DNA from: Diploscapter coronatus
Lineage: Eukaryota > Nematoda > Chromadorea > Rhabditida > Rhabditidae
Reading direction: 5' to 3'
NCBI GenBank assembly: GCA_964036155.1
Contig: OZ038423.1
Coordinates: forward strand, 71,749,249 to 71,813,248
Length of the DNA: 64,000 nt
A model generated the notes under the pieces. It searched no databases, was not told the origin of the DNA, and saw only the letters and a program-made list of their open reading frames with translations. How positions within the stretch are numbered: position 1 is the first letter of the stretch; each line of letters starts with the position of its first letter. Position numbers and translations under genes: made by a program. Positions 36,593 to 47,495 of the stretch are shown in pieces.

Positions 36593-37312
36593 TGTTTTAT
36601 TGCCTGATCGGCGGACGAGGTAATGGAAGAAGTAAATAATAAGACTCAAATAGAAGGGTGCATTTAAGCTAATTTCAAACACGATTGAATTAATCCTGTT
36701 CAACGGTATTTTTTGCTCGCCAGGACAAAGTTTCGATCTTCGGCGCTTTGGAAATGTCGCAACACACTAAAGAAAATGCAATAAAAATCGTCAAATTTCC
36801 TCGGTTCACTAATTTCATGCATAGATAACGTTATCAGTTCAGTTTTGGTAATGATGCACTTGTGCATAGAGAGCACGAACAATTTCCAAACTTTCACCTA
36901 ATGGAAACAAATTTTGTGTCGAAACATCCGTGAAAATTTGACTTAGTCGGTGGTGAAGTAAAAAAAAGTTTTTTAAAAAAATACCTAAATCTACGAAAAG
37001 TGCTAAAACCAAGCCCCAAAATGGATGTTTTTGAAATCGAAAAAGCCGTTATACATTTTTGTACGCGACTCATTTAAGCTAATTTTAGGCACACATCAGT
37101 TTCATAAGGTTTATCGTTGATCTATTTTGAGTTTATGATGACTTTATATGTTGAAGGGTACTTGCTTCCTATTTTGTGGGTCCCACACTACCACTTTTTA
37201 TGCCATGCCGCGTCTTGCAGAGAGGCGAAGTTTCTGCTCTTTTACTCATACAATATTTATGATAGAACATTGATCTTCACAATTGTTATGTTGGGAAAAA
37301 TTATTGCAGTTT
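36593..37312. other. Intergenic gap
   Basis: AT-rich sequence between the MSS4 start and the lectin remnant. No earlier lectin-domain exons were recognised here, which supports calling the remnant incomplete. Confidence 0.45.
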
Positions 37313-37441
37313 AGGTGAACCATCAGGCGATAGATATTGCGCCGTCACGCGTCTGTCGGATGGAAAATGGCAAACAGCAAGCTGTAATGATGCCATCATT
37401 GCTGTTTACAGAATAGATATAACCAGCAAAATTAGTGATTA
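37313..37441 (+). pseudogene. C-type lectin domain remnant
   Basis: After a TTTAG the frame reads GEPSGDRYCAVTRLSDGKWQ, then TASCNDAIIAVYRID, and stops at 37441. This is the C-terminal quarter of a C-type lectin domain. It aligns with the fourth exon of the intact lectin just downstream (GEPTGTHWYVAFRVSGGKWI). It keeps the C2-C3 Cys pair but has Tyr where the final Cys belongs. No upstream exons or start were found. It is most likely a leftover of a lectin duplicate, less likely one exon of a very divergent gene. Confidence 0.6.
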
Positions 37442-37573
37442 GCCCGTTATATCATTCAAATGTCATACAATAAAACAGCGATAAGAATAGCAGTATAAAC
37501 TGAGGATTTGGGTCATCATTAATTACAGAAGTTGTTTCGTCACTAATTGGATTTGAAATTTAACTCTGCCACC

Positions 37574-39141
37574 ATGAAATTATTAATTGCCGTATTTCTA
37601 ATTTCTTCTTGCATATCTTCTATAGCGGCACAAACTTCAGGGAAATGTGATCCACATGATTCATTGTTCGGAAACAAGTATAATTTTATTCTCATTGATT
37701 GATTGAAACTTTTGAAAAATAGAATAATTTGCCGCTCAATACTGATTTATGTTTCAGATGCTACAGATTCGTCAATCAATTAATGAATTTCACCTCTGCT
37801 GTAGACTATTGCAGAGGAATAGGCTATTCCTTGACATCCATTCACTCGATAGCTGAAAACAATTTCTTGAGACGTAAGCATTCTTGATGGAAACAAATTT
37901 AACTGAAAACGCTTCAGTGCAGTCTGAAAATATCTTTGACAAGACATATCATAATTTCCACATCGGACTCTATTCACCTTCGAAGAACACAAATAATTGG
38001 GTCTATGTAGACGGATCAGCTTATGATTTCATGAATTGGCATTCAGGTTCGATAAAACCTATTTATTTTCTATAGGCTATTATGATAAACCAAGAATCAT
38101 TTTCTTACTCTAATTTGACGTTATGCTGACAATAGTTTCCTTTTAGGAGAACCTACCGGAACTCACTGGTACGTTGCATTCCGTGTCTCTGGTGGAAAAT
38201 GGATAACAGTTTCAAATTCTGCATCGATTCCATTCGTATGCAGTGTTACTTCCAACAACACTTCACCAGCTAGTACTACCATGGTTCCAATGACAACGGC
38301 GTCTTCAGGGAGTAAGACTATTAAATTATAAAATATATGTTTGAAAGTGAAAAGTGCAATCACGTATTTCTCTCATCGCATTCATTTACAAAGGAACACT
38401 ATGTTAGACGAAAGGCTTATTCTCAGACCTAGGGGGCACTTTCGTCAAACTAAAAAAATATAGGTGGAGGGGGTAGGTCGCAAGGGATCTCTGACAATCA
38501 TCCTCCCTAGGAATGCTTTGATTGAGTTTATCAAAAACTTGAATTCCCTCTAAATACTTCAAAAAATTGTTATTTTCTCCTAAAACTCTAATTGAAACTC
38601 TGGGCTTATATTTTCAATTTACAAATTTTCGAAAATCCGAATTTTTAAAGCTTCATATCTAGCCATCTAATTCTCGTACAAAAAACTTTCAATGAAATAT
38701 AACAACTATGAGAGAATTTCTTTTACGTTCTCCTACCCCAGATGATCACTTTTCTCTTGTTGCTATTAATATTACAGATATTGTATTTTAGTGTGCAAAG
38801 GTGGCACATGTGATACTGGTTTTAATAGTTGTTCTACAAATGATGAATGCATCTGCTATGAAACAGCTGATGGAAATGGCTTATGTAGTAAAAGCTGGGG
38901 ATGCGATGAGCTTTCCGATTGCTCAAATTGTTCGATATCGACTAACGAGTGCACGATAAGCAGCTGTTGCGGTGAACCTAAATGCATTCCACGCACAAGT
39001 GACTGTCCTCCAAAAAGCATCCTACATGCGTTCAATCTATTCAACTCCAATGTTTTGAAACGTGTAAAATGTAATGGAGATAAGGATTGTGATTTCGGAA
39101 AATCATGCACTCTCCACACTACTGGAAGATTTTGTGTCTAA
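37574..39141 (+). CDS. Secreted C-type lectin with Cys-rich tail
   Basis: Secreted lectin-like protein of about 290 residues, of the kind worms use in gut and immune functions. The start at 37574 gives a signal peptide (MKLLIAVFLISSCISSIAA). The C-type lectin domain spans four exons: KCYRFVNQLMNFTSAVDYCR, FHIGLYSPSKNTNNWVYVDG, MNWHS, GEPTGTHWYVAF and ASIPFVCS. The inner C2-C3 disulfide pair has been replaced together (Tyr and Ser), leaving the outer pair. A Thr/Ser linker leads to a last exon (38788-39141) with about 20 Cys in 117 residues (TCDTGFNSCSTNDECICYE...). The join to that exon is in phase (1 to 2) but crosses a 476-nt intron holding a dispersed repeat, so two genes remain possible. 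AATAAA lies at 39173. Confidence 0.82.
38423..38524. repeat. Dispersed ~100-bp repeat, copy A
   Basis: It starts TCAGACCTAGGGGGCACTTT and shares GTAGGTCGCAAGGGATCTCT with two other copies (46831 and 47231), all in the same orientation. Ends are near-reverse complements (TCAGACCTAGG against CCTAG...TGATT). It lies in the last intron of the lectin gene. It is probably a degenerate MITE. Confidence 0.75.
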
Positions 39142-39970
39142 ATGATAATTTTACCTCTTTAATGAGTTTTTCAATAAAAACATGCAATACTATATTTCAA
39201 ATCTTAAGATATTATGCACGAAATGTAATACTTAATAATGAAATAATTATAAAAGGATGTAATAAAGGATTACTTTTATGAAATGTGTTTTCAGTTAATC
39301 AACTATTTATTAATCCTCTTTTGGTTTTAAAATTAATTTTAAATATCAATAAAAAGTAATCATTAACTATATTAGTGATAAGCAGAGCTTTCGGCAGAGT
39401 TAACTCCTTATCTAGCATAACATGCGCAATATCATAACCACTTTTGTTCCTCCAATGCTTTATCATGTGATGAATGTTTATAAAATTCGTCAACAAGTTC
39501 TTTTCCGACAGCTCTGCTGACACTGACGTTAAAAATTATCGATAAATTGAATTTGATCACGATAATTTAATGATAAGAAAGTTGAAGCGACTTAATTAAT
39601 TGCAAATATTGGTAAAATAAGCAGGTTTGAGTCGTTATCATTCCCGAGTCAATAAAATTTATCAGTGACTTTATCTTAAATACAGCTGAACTCAAATAGG
39701 CATCATTTTTATTTGCAATTAGTTTCCGTTATCATGTGATTTAATTTGAAAGTTATATTCAAAACTAAAACTTTACTTACTGAATCCAGATTGTTTCATT
39801 TAGAGATAATTAATGAAATTATATCATTGTTACTTATTGTTAAAATTAGATCGGATTCTTATTTTAAAATGATTTTCGTAATATTCCATTTGTTGTATTT
39901 TACATCTTATGATTTCTATTAGATCAGTTATATTTTCAGGAGCGATTAAATCGATTCGGGATATTTCAAA
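39142..39970. other. Gap between lectin and lysozyme
   Basis: AT-rich sequence, probably the 3' flank of the lectin and the lysozyme promoter. No feature is recognised. Confidence 0.5.
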
Positions 39971-41358
39971 ATGCTAAACTATTTCATCTTTTCGACCACA
40001 ATCCTTTATTTTTCTTGCATTTTTGTGATAACAGCAGCGCCCGAGATTAACAAAGGGACGCTGACAAAATTGGGTACAAGAAGAGAATGTGTAAATTTAA
40101 CTTCAACAGATTCTTGTGGACCAGATCAAACGAAGTTCAACGAAGGAGAATGTTTGTGCTGCTACTATGATACGGAAAAACATCCCACGATTGGCGTTGG
40201 ATTCAACCTAGATCGTGGCGATGCAGGACAGCTTATGACAAACTACAGCCTGAATCTCAAGGATGTGATTCAGGATTGTGTAGATGATTCCACAAAAGCT
40301 TGTTTGACGAGGGAGAACGCTGATAATCTTTATATGATTACGAATTATCCAGAAGCTGAAAGATGCGGCAAGGCATTCGTTCCAGACATGCCGCCGATAG
40401 TTGTAGCGGGCCTAACAGACCTCGCATTTAATATGGGTTGTCAGGGACTAAGAAAATTTAAAGAGATGCATGATGCTTTGACGAAACATGATTGGGAAAG
40501 AGCTGGAGCTGAGTGTAGAGATTCAGATTGGAGTAGAGAAGTTGGACCAAAACGAACAGATTCGACATGCAATTGCATTGCTGGTAATATTTTAACTCAC
40601 TCAAATAATTTCTATTGAAATAATTAGCAGTCTTTAATGGGATTTATCAAAAACTCTAATTGCCTTAAAATTGTTTAATTATTTTTAAAATTAGCTATTT
40701 TTTCCCGAAACGACTGAATTCACCCTTTCCAAACCAGAACCTATCTTGTAATAAATTATATCATCTTCTAAAATAAAGCAATAAGTTAAAATAAACCCAG
40801 CTTTCTTATTTCTTTACAGAGACCCTAAACAAATAGAGTGAAAACATTGCCCCTAAGCAAAAGCGAGGCAATCAGCCTTGTTACAAATTTATCTATTCTC
40901 GTCTCCGTCCCCGGTTCGCCCAGATTTTGGATCAATAATAAAATACTTCTTTGCCATTTATCACTTGTATTTTTATGAAAAAATCTAAAATTTTAGCTGT
41001 ATGTCCTGGTTGTACGCAAGTGAATACGAGCGAAGCCTACTGGAGGGGACCTGAGGCGGCTAAACTGTGCACTGGCCTAGTAGATGAAGCTCTGAGTCAC
41101 ACTCACGGGTCTCCAACCATAACTCCCATGCCGAGCAGTGAGCCATGCAGTGAAACCATAACGTGCGATCCAGCTCGTTATAATGGAATTTTAGCAGTCT
41201 ATTACGATAGTTATCTAAATAGATTTTCTTGTTATGGAACTGGTATAGATTATCTTAATGACGCAAATCCTTCTCAATGCGATGCGAAAAAATCGGGTTT
41301 TTTCCTTGATCCTGATCGTGAGCCATTGAAAGCTCTTATTTGCTATAATACTGGTTAA
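39971..41358 (+). CDS. Secreted phage-T4-type (GH24-like) lysozyme
   Basis: Two exons (39971-40583 and 40997-41358) encode 324 residues. A signal peptide (MLNYFIFSTTILYFSCIFVI) precedes a T4-lysozyme-like domain that would cut bacterial peptidoglycan outside the cell. The active-site block reads NEGECLCCYYDTEKHPTIGV. Glu58, Asp67 and Thr73 fall at the spacing of T4 Glu11, Asp20 and Thr26; T4 His31 is Phe78. A second match (LTDLAFNMGCQGLRKF, DWERAGAECRDSDWSREVGP) follows the T4 C-terminal lobe. Many added Cys suggest disulfides suited to secretion. Exon 2 adds a Cys-rich extension (VCPGCTQVNTSEAYWRGPEA...) not present in phage enzymes. The phase-1 intron and AT-rich worm-like context argue against contamination. 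AATAAA lies at 41457. It adjoins lectin genes, suggesting a defence or digestion role. Confidence 0.85.
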
Positions 41359-42067
41359 TTAAAACAATACAAAATTAAGTTATTTATTATTTGTTTCACT
41401 TATAAACTATGTATTATTTCGGTATTCTTATCAGAGGATAGCATACCATAATTTTCAATAAAAATAACGAAATATAACTATTAGGAATTCATTCTGTCAT
41501 AGATTAGATTATTGCATCTCAACTATCTGTCATTTTATTATATTTATCAAAACAAATATTGTCAATTGGTAAGAATTATTGTAAATAAATATGTAATTTA
41601 AATAATCTAGTTGACATAACTTTCTTCACCAAATCAATTGATGAAACAGAAACCTTGCTAAAGTTTGATTCTTTAAAACTAACTAAATCACGCAAATTTT
41701 CGATGTAAAGAAATCAACACATTATTTCAAGTGGAAAATTGAGAATTAGAAATCTACAGAGTGCAACAAATGTTTTTCTTCCTCACAGCGGATTGAAGGA
41801 GATAATAACTAAAAAGAAGTTATGCTTTAATCGATATTTTAAGAGACGTTTCACGAATAAATTCAATTAGAGTCAAAAGAGGTCCGGATAATGGCAAAAG
41901 TTTCACAAATTCGAACCGAACTTATATGGTGGATATGCCCTTAGGTTTTGATGAGGCATTTCGTTTATTATTGGATGGAAATGCGAGTTGATTTAGATGG
42001 GGATTGTTAGTCTCGAGTCGTAACACGTTTTCGTTCTGTTCCGTCCTGATGGGTTCTGCTGGACTGA
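41359..42067. other. Tail-to-tail intergenic gap
   Basis: AT-rich 3' flanks. The minus frame at 41922-42152 overlaps the last exon of the next gene and is probably its 3' UTR read in another frame. Confidence 0.5.
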
Positions 42068-43302
42068 TTAGTACGATTCGCAAGCGTCTGGCATGGAATT
42101 GCTGAAATTTAGTGTTTAAATTAAATATATCCAGATTCAATAATTTAGACAACGCCTAAAAGACGACAATTTTCTCACTATTTCTAACAGCTAATGACGT
42201 CATTTATAAGTCCAGTAAAATTCGAGGACTAACCGATAAAGGAAGAGGAAGACAGCGAACAGAACCAGAAACCCCCACATATGAACTGAAATTTCCTATT
42301 ATTTTGATTGGGTAAAAATTAGTGTACACTCCGAAAGTACTCCGGTTTGCTGCGGATCGGCGTGTTTCTGAATACGAGAAAGCGAGCGAGCATGAGATTT
42401 GGCTGTTTTGAGACCTGCAATTAAGCTGATCTTCATTCTTTTCAATGTAACTTTTTAATTAATCCAAAAATAGAAATTTTCCTTTAACATTCCACACGTT
42501 AGCATGAATCGAAAAATCAGCAATCGAGGCTAGAGTCTAGAAAAAGCCTCGTTCATGAAAGACAGAAGATTCGGCGGCATTCCCCCTTCTACGTCTATAG
42601 CTTTTCTTGCTCACCTTCACTGCAGCTGTTCATCATCTGCGTCCGTTTATCGGTCTCTATCGGCGTGAACACCTCTCCCTCCTCAGTGGAAGCCTTCCTT
42701 ATCGGGGACACTGCTTGTGCACTGGGTGGTTGCTCGGGTGAATCGGCCTCTTTCGGCGCTGTCTTCTTCCCCTTCATTCTCTTCATCGCTTTGTATTCCT
42801 GCATTGCGTACGACGACGGTGAGGGAGCAGCAGGCAGATTGTAGACCATCTTCTTGTCGGCACACTTCTCCACGGACTCGCTCTTCTTCGAGCACCAGCC
42901 ACATTTGCACTCTTCGAAAATCGCACTGCCCGTCCCTTTGTTCTCGTAAAATGGCTTTTCCTAAACATTATTGAAACATTCACTACTTCACTTGTCTTTG
43001 TAATATTTCGTGTATCTTTTCTTCACTTCTCTCTGTTCTGCTCCAATTTTCCTCCAACGCGTCTCGAGTGGATGCACTTTGACGGCGACGTGCACCTCCG
43101 CTTCGTTGGACTCCTTCTCCATTGTCGCGAGAACGGTAATAGTGTGTTGCATTGCGCATGATAAATTTTGTGTATATGCTAATTTTCCATAAAAATAACT
43201 TTCTTTTTTACAAGTTGAAGTTTTGTTTATCATTTCGCTCAATTCCTCCTCTTCCACCACTCCATTCTTTGGCGCAACCATCGCTGCAATGTTTATTTTC
43301 AT
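42068..43302 (-). CDS. Tail-anchored membrane protein of unknown function
   Basis: About six exons. The start at 43302 (MKINIAAMVAPKNGVVEEEE) or the in-frame Met at 43122 (MEKESNEAEVHVAVKVHPLE) leads to RWRKIGAEQRE. A large exon follows with a Cys cluster (ECKCGWCSKKSESVEKC) and a charged, disordered stretch (YKAMKRMKGKKTAPKEADSP). A basic linker precedes a single hydrophobic segment (MWGFLVLFAVFLFLYR) very near the C-terminus, so the protein is probably anchored by its tail with the bulk in the cytosol. I recognise no family. It is divergent from the Vps33-like gene with only 67 bp between starts, so the two probably share a promoter. Confidence 0.6.
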
Positions 43303-43369
43303 TGGTGCAAGTGTGCATTTGAATCATGCATTTATTCATTTAGTGGTTTTTCTTATTTTTCATTTTTAG
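43303..43369. promoter_or_regulatory. Short bidirectional promoter region
   Basis: 67 bp separate the start codons of the tail-anchored protein (-) and the Vps33-like gene (+). It ends in TTTTTCATTTTTAG directly at the Vps33 ATG, which looks like a spliced-leader acceptor. No named binding site is claimed. Confidence 0.45.
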
Positions 43370-46300
43370 ATGGTGATAGAAGAGTCGGAAGGGAATTATT
43401 GGAATTGCGTGGAAGTGCGGATTGGCGTGGAGCAGGCCAGAAGACAGTTGTTCGCTGCGCTGGACAGTCTCGAGGGCACGAAATCCATCGTCTGGGACAA
43501 AAGCTTGATGCGGAAAGTCCAGCAGGTTGAATTTTTAAAAGAAAATCTTAAAATCGATAGTTTATTTTAATTTTCACAATTGGATCTAATTACTTTCTTT
43601 CAGTTTTTTGAGAACTAAACTATTGGTTCCTAGCTAACTTTTTTGGAATGGCAAATAGATTAAATCTGAATTTTGCTTTTTCAGTTCGCCTCGCCCCAAC
43701 TCTTCAAGCAACACGACGTCGCTGAACATCTGGCGCTGAACAACTACAAGTCGGTCCAATCGGCGCACGTCGTCTTCTTTCTGTCCCCCACTTTGAACGC
43801 ACTCGATTCGCTATGCGCCTACATCGACAAGGCTAGTAATCCATCGGTAAGATTTTTTTTTTTTAAATCTGCAAGAAGTTATTGTGATTGAAATTTCGGA
43901 CATGAGTGGCAATTTTAATTTTAATAATTTTTTTAAATTTCCAGACCGTCCTGTACCAGGTGTTCTTCATTCCCGAGGCTTGGTACGTGATTCGAGAAAA
44001 GCTCAAAGAACGTGAAAATGGACATGTAAGTATAATCTTTCACGATTTTTAAAATTATTTCTCAGTACTGGAAAAGACTGGAATCGGTGAAAGAGATTCC
44101 GCTTGTATGGTTTCCTCGAGACGGCGAATGTTTGTCTCTTTCACAGCCTGAATTGCCATCCAGGTAATTATTTTTCTATAAAGTAACCTTGATAATCTAC
44201 TTTCTATAATAGTGCTTCACCGATAAATAGATTAATTTTAAGGTGCGCATGTTTTTTAATTTTGTTTTCAGACTTCTCCTAAACGGTGACTGGACGTATC
44301 TGCATCGATGTGCAGTGGCACTGTTCAATTTGCTCCAAATTCAAGCCTCCCCCTCGATTCCGATTTATTCTCGAGGTCAATGGGCAGAAGACGTAGCGAG
44401 GATGACTCATAAGCTCAGGTCTAATTCGGTAATTTTTTAGTTTATCTAAATTCGACCAAGATTTGTTTACGGAAATTTATTATTCTTTCATCTCCATGAC
44501 TCCACTCCGCAAAGTAAGTGGTCAAAATATTTTTTATTTTCAAAAATATCATATTGGCTAGTTCCACTTCATTAGGGAAAACATTTGTGATTTATGATAA
44601 AGTTGATATGGTTTATTTGTTCAGGTCAATATTTCAGGAACAAGCGCTCCAAAATTCCTCCCAATCCTCTCTGCAATTCAACCGGATTGTTCTGATCGAC
44701 CGTTGGTTGGACCCGCTCAGTCCGATGCTGACTCAACTCACTTATGCTGGACTATTAGATGAGTTGTTCGAGATCGGGATCAACGCCAACTTATCGGTAA
44801 GAAAACAATTTATTCTTTGTTAATTTATTTGGCTTCAAAAAATCTTCACTTGCACAAATTTTGTAATTGAAATTTAAAATTAAAATTGGAATAACTATTT
44901 TCAGGTCTCGAAATGCGACTTCGAGGAGAACGCCCAACTGGACCCGTTCGATCAAATCGACATTCAGCTGGACGAGGAGCTGTTCCATCGGCTCAAACAC
45001 GTCCACATCAATGCGATGGGCATCGAGCTGTCCAAGATTCTACAGGAAATCAGGGAGGATGAAAATGTTAGTTTTTTTGATTCTATATTAGGACTGAATA
45101 TTCTCTTGATCTCAAAAATTTCTATGAATCGATCATTTTCGTTACTATGCTATAAATGTTTGGTTCAGAAAGAAGACCAACATTTTTTAAAATTATTTTG
45201 ACGCTTAGAAAATTATTTATTCAAGAAGAACTTGGATACCGTACGTCTTTTTTTCTATAATCTGGGTATCGAACAATCTGAAGATTTAATAATTTCGATG
45301 ATATTAGGAAATTATGGTTGAGAAAAATAGCTTTTTTCAGTACGACAAAGAAAAAATGTCCGTAGCCGAGTATCAGTTGCTCGTGAAGAAAATGCCGAGG
45401 ATTTTGAAGCGAAAGAAGTCGGCCGGGCAGCACATGCGACTCGCGGAAATGAGCAGATCAGAACTGTACCAGAAACTCAGCGATATTGTCAAGATACAGA
45501 AAGGTTGGGATTTGCAGCTTTTAATTTTTACCTTTTATTAAAGTTCATACATCTTTTGACCTTTATTAAGAATTGATACAAAATTTGTTAATTTCTCAGA
45601 TTTGACATATGAACTGCATAATCTTTATCAAGATGCATTATTTTTTTAATTTTATTTTTGCAGAACTTCTCTTCTCCTCAAACTCTGATAAAATGGTTCC
45701 TTTTATCGAGGAATTAATCATCGAAGACGGTAACTTGAACGATGTTCTCCGACTTATTGCGGTGCACTCTCTCACAGCTGGAGGATTGAAAACAACTGTT
45801 TTGCAGCAGTACAGGAGAATGATTTGGCAGGTGTGTGTTTTTTATAAAACTTTTATTTTACCTTTGATAATAAAATCCCGTACTTTCTTTAATTTCAACC
45901 TCGGATCTTCTATTTTTCACTATACCATTAGAGGGGTCTTTTACTAAAAATACAATATTTTTTCTCTTTTTCAGTCCTACGGCATCGAAGCTCTGAACAA
46001 ATTCATGAAGATGCAGAAGATGGGTTTGGTCCGGGAGAAGGGCGGCAGTGGGAAAATGGCCTGCGAACACGCTCCTTTGCTCTTCCAGCAAATGAACAAA
46101 CAATACGATCTGCTGCCCGAGCACGTTAATGAAATGGTAAGATTCATATTTTTAAAAGATTTTTTAAAAAGTATTTTTAATTGCTATTATTTTAAGATTT
46201 ATTGGAAAATTTATTTATAAACCACAAATATAGAAGATAATTTTGAAAAAAAGTTATTTAGTAGAAACAACAATGGTATAGAGGAACTGCCTAAGCTTTA

Positions 46301-46752
46301 ATAGATACCCCTTTTATTTTTTGATGATTTTTATTCTTCTCATTTTGAGACTCCCAACGACACAGCCTATGCCTACAGCGGCTATGCTTCTCTTCTAGTC
46401 AGAATCATCGAAGAAGGAATCAAGTTGCGGTGGGCCGCGTGGAACAAAATCGGAGAGGAGATTTTTCCGAATGGTAAAATTAAGCAAAAATATATCTTCC
46501 TAAATTTTCTATGAAACTTATTTTTTACTTTCGTTAAAATATGAACTGATCCAATTCTGACGCAAGATCAATTATTTCAGGCATTTTCAGAATTTTAAAA
46601 TTTCAGATAACTCCCAAGTCGCCCTATTCGTCGTTGGTGGTTTGACTCGAGCTGAAATCGCCTCGCTTCGACTTCTACCTCAAATCTCACTAATTCTAAC
46701 TTCTTCTGTAACGACTGGTGCTAAACTCCTCGAGAACATAACGGATATCTAA
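43370..46752 (+). CDS. vps-33.1: Vps33A-like Sec1/Munc18 protein (HOPS/CORVET)
   Basis: SM-family protein that clamps SNAREs in the HOPS/CORVET tethering complexes for endosome-lysosome fusion, about 600 residues over a dozen exons. The start ATG at 43370 sits on a trans-splice-like acceptor. Recognisable blocks: LEGTKSIVWDKSLMRKVQQF; VVFFLSPTLNALDSLCAYID; RIVLIDRWLDPLSPMLTQLT followed by YAGLLDELF; HINAMGIELSKILQEI; LRLIAVHSLTAGGLKTTVLQ; YAYSGYASLLVRIIEEG; LFVVGGLTRAEIASLRLLPQ. The ends are LLENITDI and a stop at 46750. Spacing through the middle follows Vps33A more closely than Vps33B, hence the symbol, which is a best guess. The usual TQLTYEG is TQLTYAG. Two dispersed repeats lie just downstream. 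Confidence 0.9.
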
Positions 46753-46830
46753 CTTTTTATGCTGTAAAGAAAGATGCTAATCTGTGATAAATTTCTGTAG
46801 ATTTTATCAGGTTCTTATTTTCTACTGTGA

Positions 46831-46932
46831 TCAGACCTAGGGAGCACTTCCGTTAGACGAAAACAAATAGGGGGCAGGTCGCAAAGGGTTTCTAACAATC
46901 TTTCTAACGATCGTCCTCCATAGATCTGATTA
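46831..46932. repeat. Dispersed ~100-bp repeat, copy B
   Basis: It starts TCAGACCTAGGGAGCACTTC, has GGCAGGTCGCAAAGGG in the middle and ends CCATAGATCTGATTA. The ends form a short imperfect inverted repeat. Confidence 0.75.
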
Positions 46933-47230
46933 CTAGAAAATAAATATTAGATCTGGTTACAGAATTTTTAAAATAAAATATTTTGAAGACTATTTATTTC
47001 AGTTACAATTATCCCTCGTTACTTTTGGATGTATTCGAGAGTTGTCTGTATCATGTGCATGAAATTAAACTATTATTTCCCATTTATTGAATAAAATTTC
47101 CACATGGAATCAGATTATTATAACCAAGCTTTATTTTATGTTAATGTTTCCGACTTCACGCCATTCATTCGTTTGTAAGTCGTATTCCTCTATTTTACTG
47201 CATAAAGCCATTCATCATTCGATTATATCC

Positions 47231-47321
47231 AGATCTAAGGAATACTTTTGTCAGACGAAAATAAAATATAAGGGATAGGTCGCAGGGGCTCTCTGACGAC
47301 CGTCATCCTTAAATCTGACTG
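47231..47321. repeat. Dispersed ~90-bp repeat, copy C
   Basis: It starts AGATCTAAGGAATACTTTTG, shares GTCAGACGAAAATAAAATAT and GATAGGTCGCAGGGGCTCTC with the other copies, and ends AAATCTGACTGA. It has the same orientation as copies A and B. Confidence 0.72.
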
Positions 47322-47495
47322 ATATTCGCTGTGCTTTTTTTCTAGAAAAGGATATGATGAATCGTTTGTTTTTGAAGTTATGAATACAAACAAATTTAAA
47401 TACATCGTTGTTTTATAGCCCAAAAAATTAGAATACATTCTATAAATCAAAAAAATGAATGCATACACTTCATTTTGGAATCATTTCTCGCAATC

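Larger units (their letters stand above)
46753..47495. other. Intergenic gap with two dispersed repeat copies
   Basis: It lies between the Vps33-like and BTB genes, both (+). It carries repeat copies B and C in direct orientation about 300 bp apart. The rest is AT-rich. The minus frame at 47235-47468 crosses a repeat and is not supported. Confidence 0.55.
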
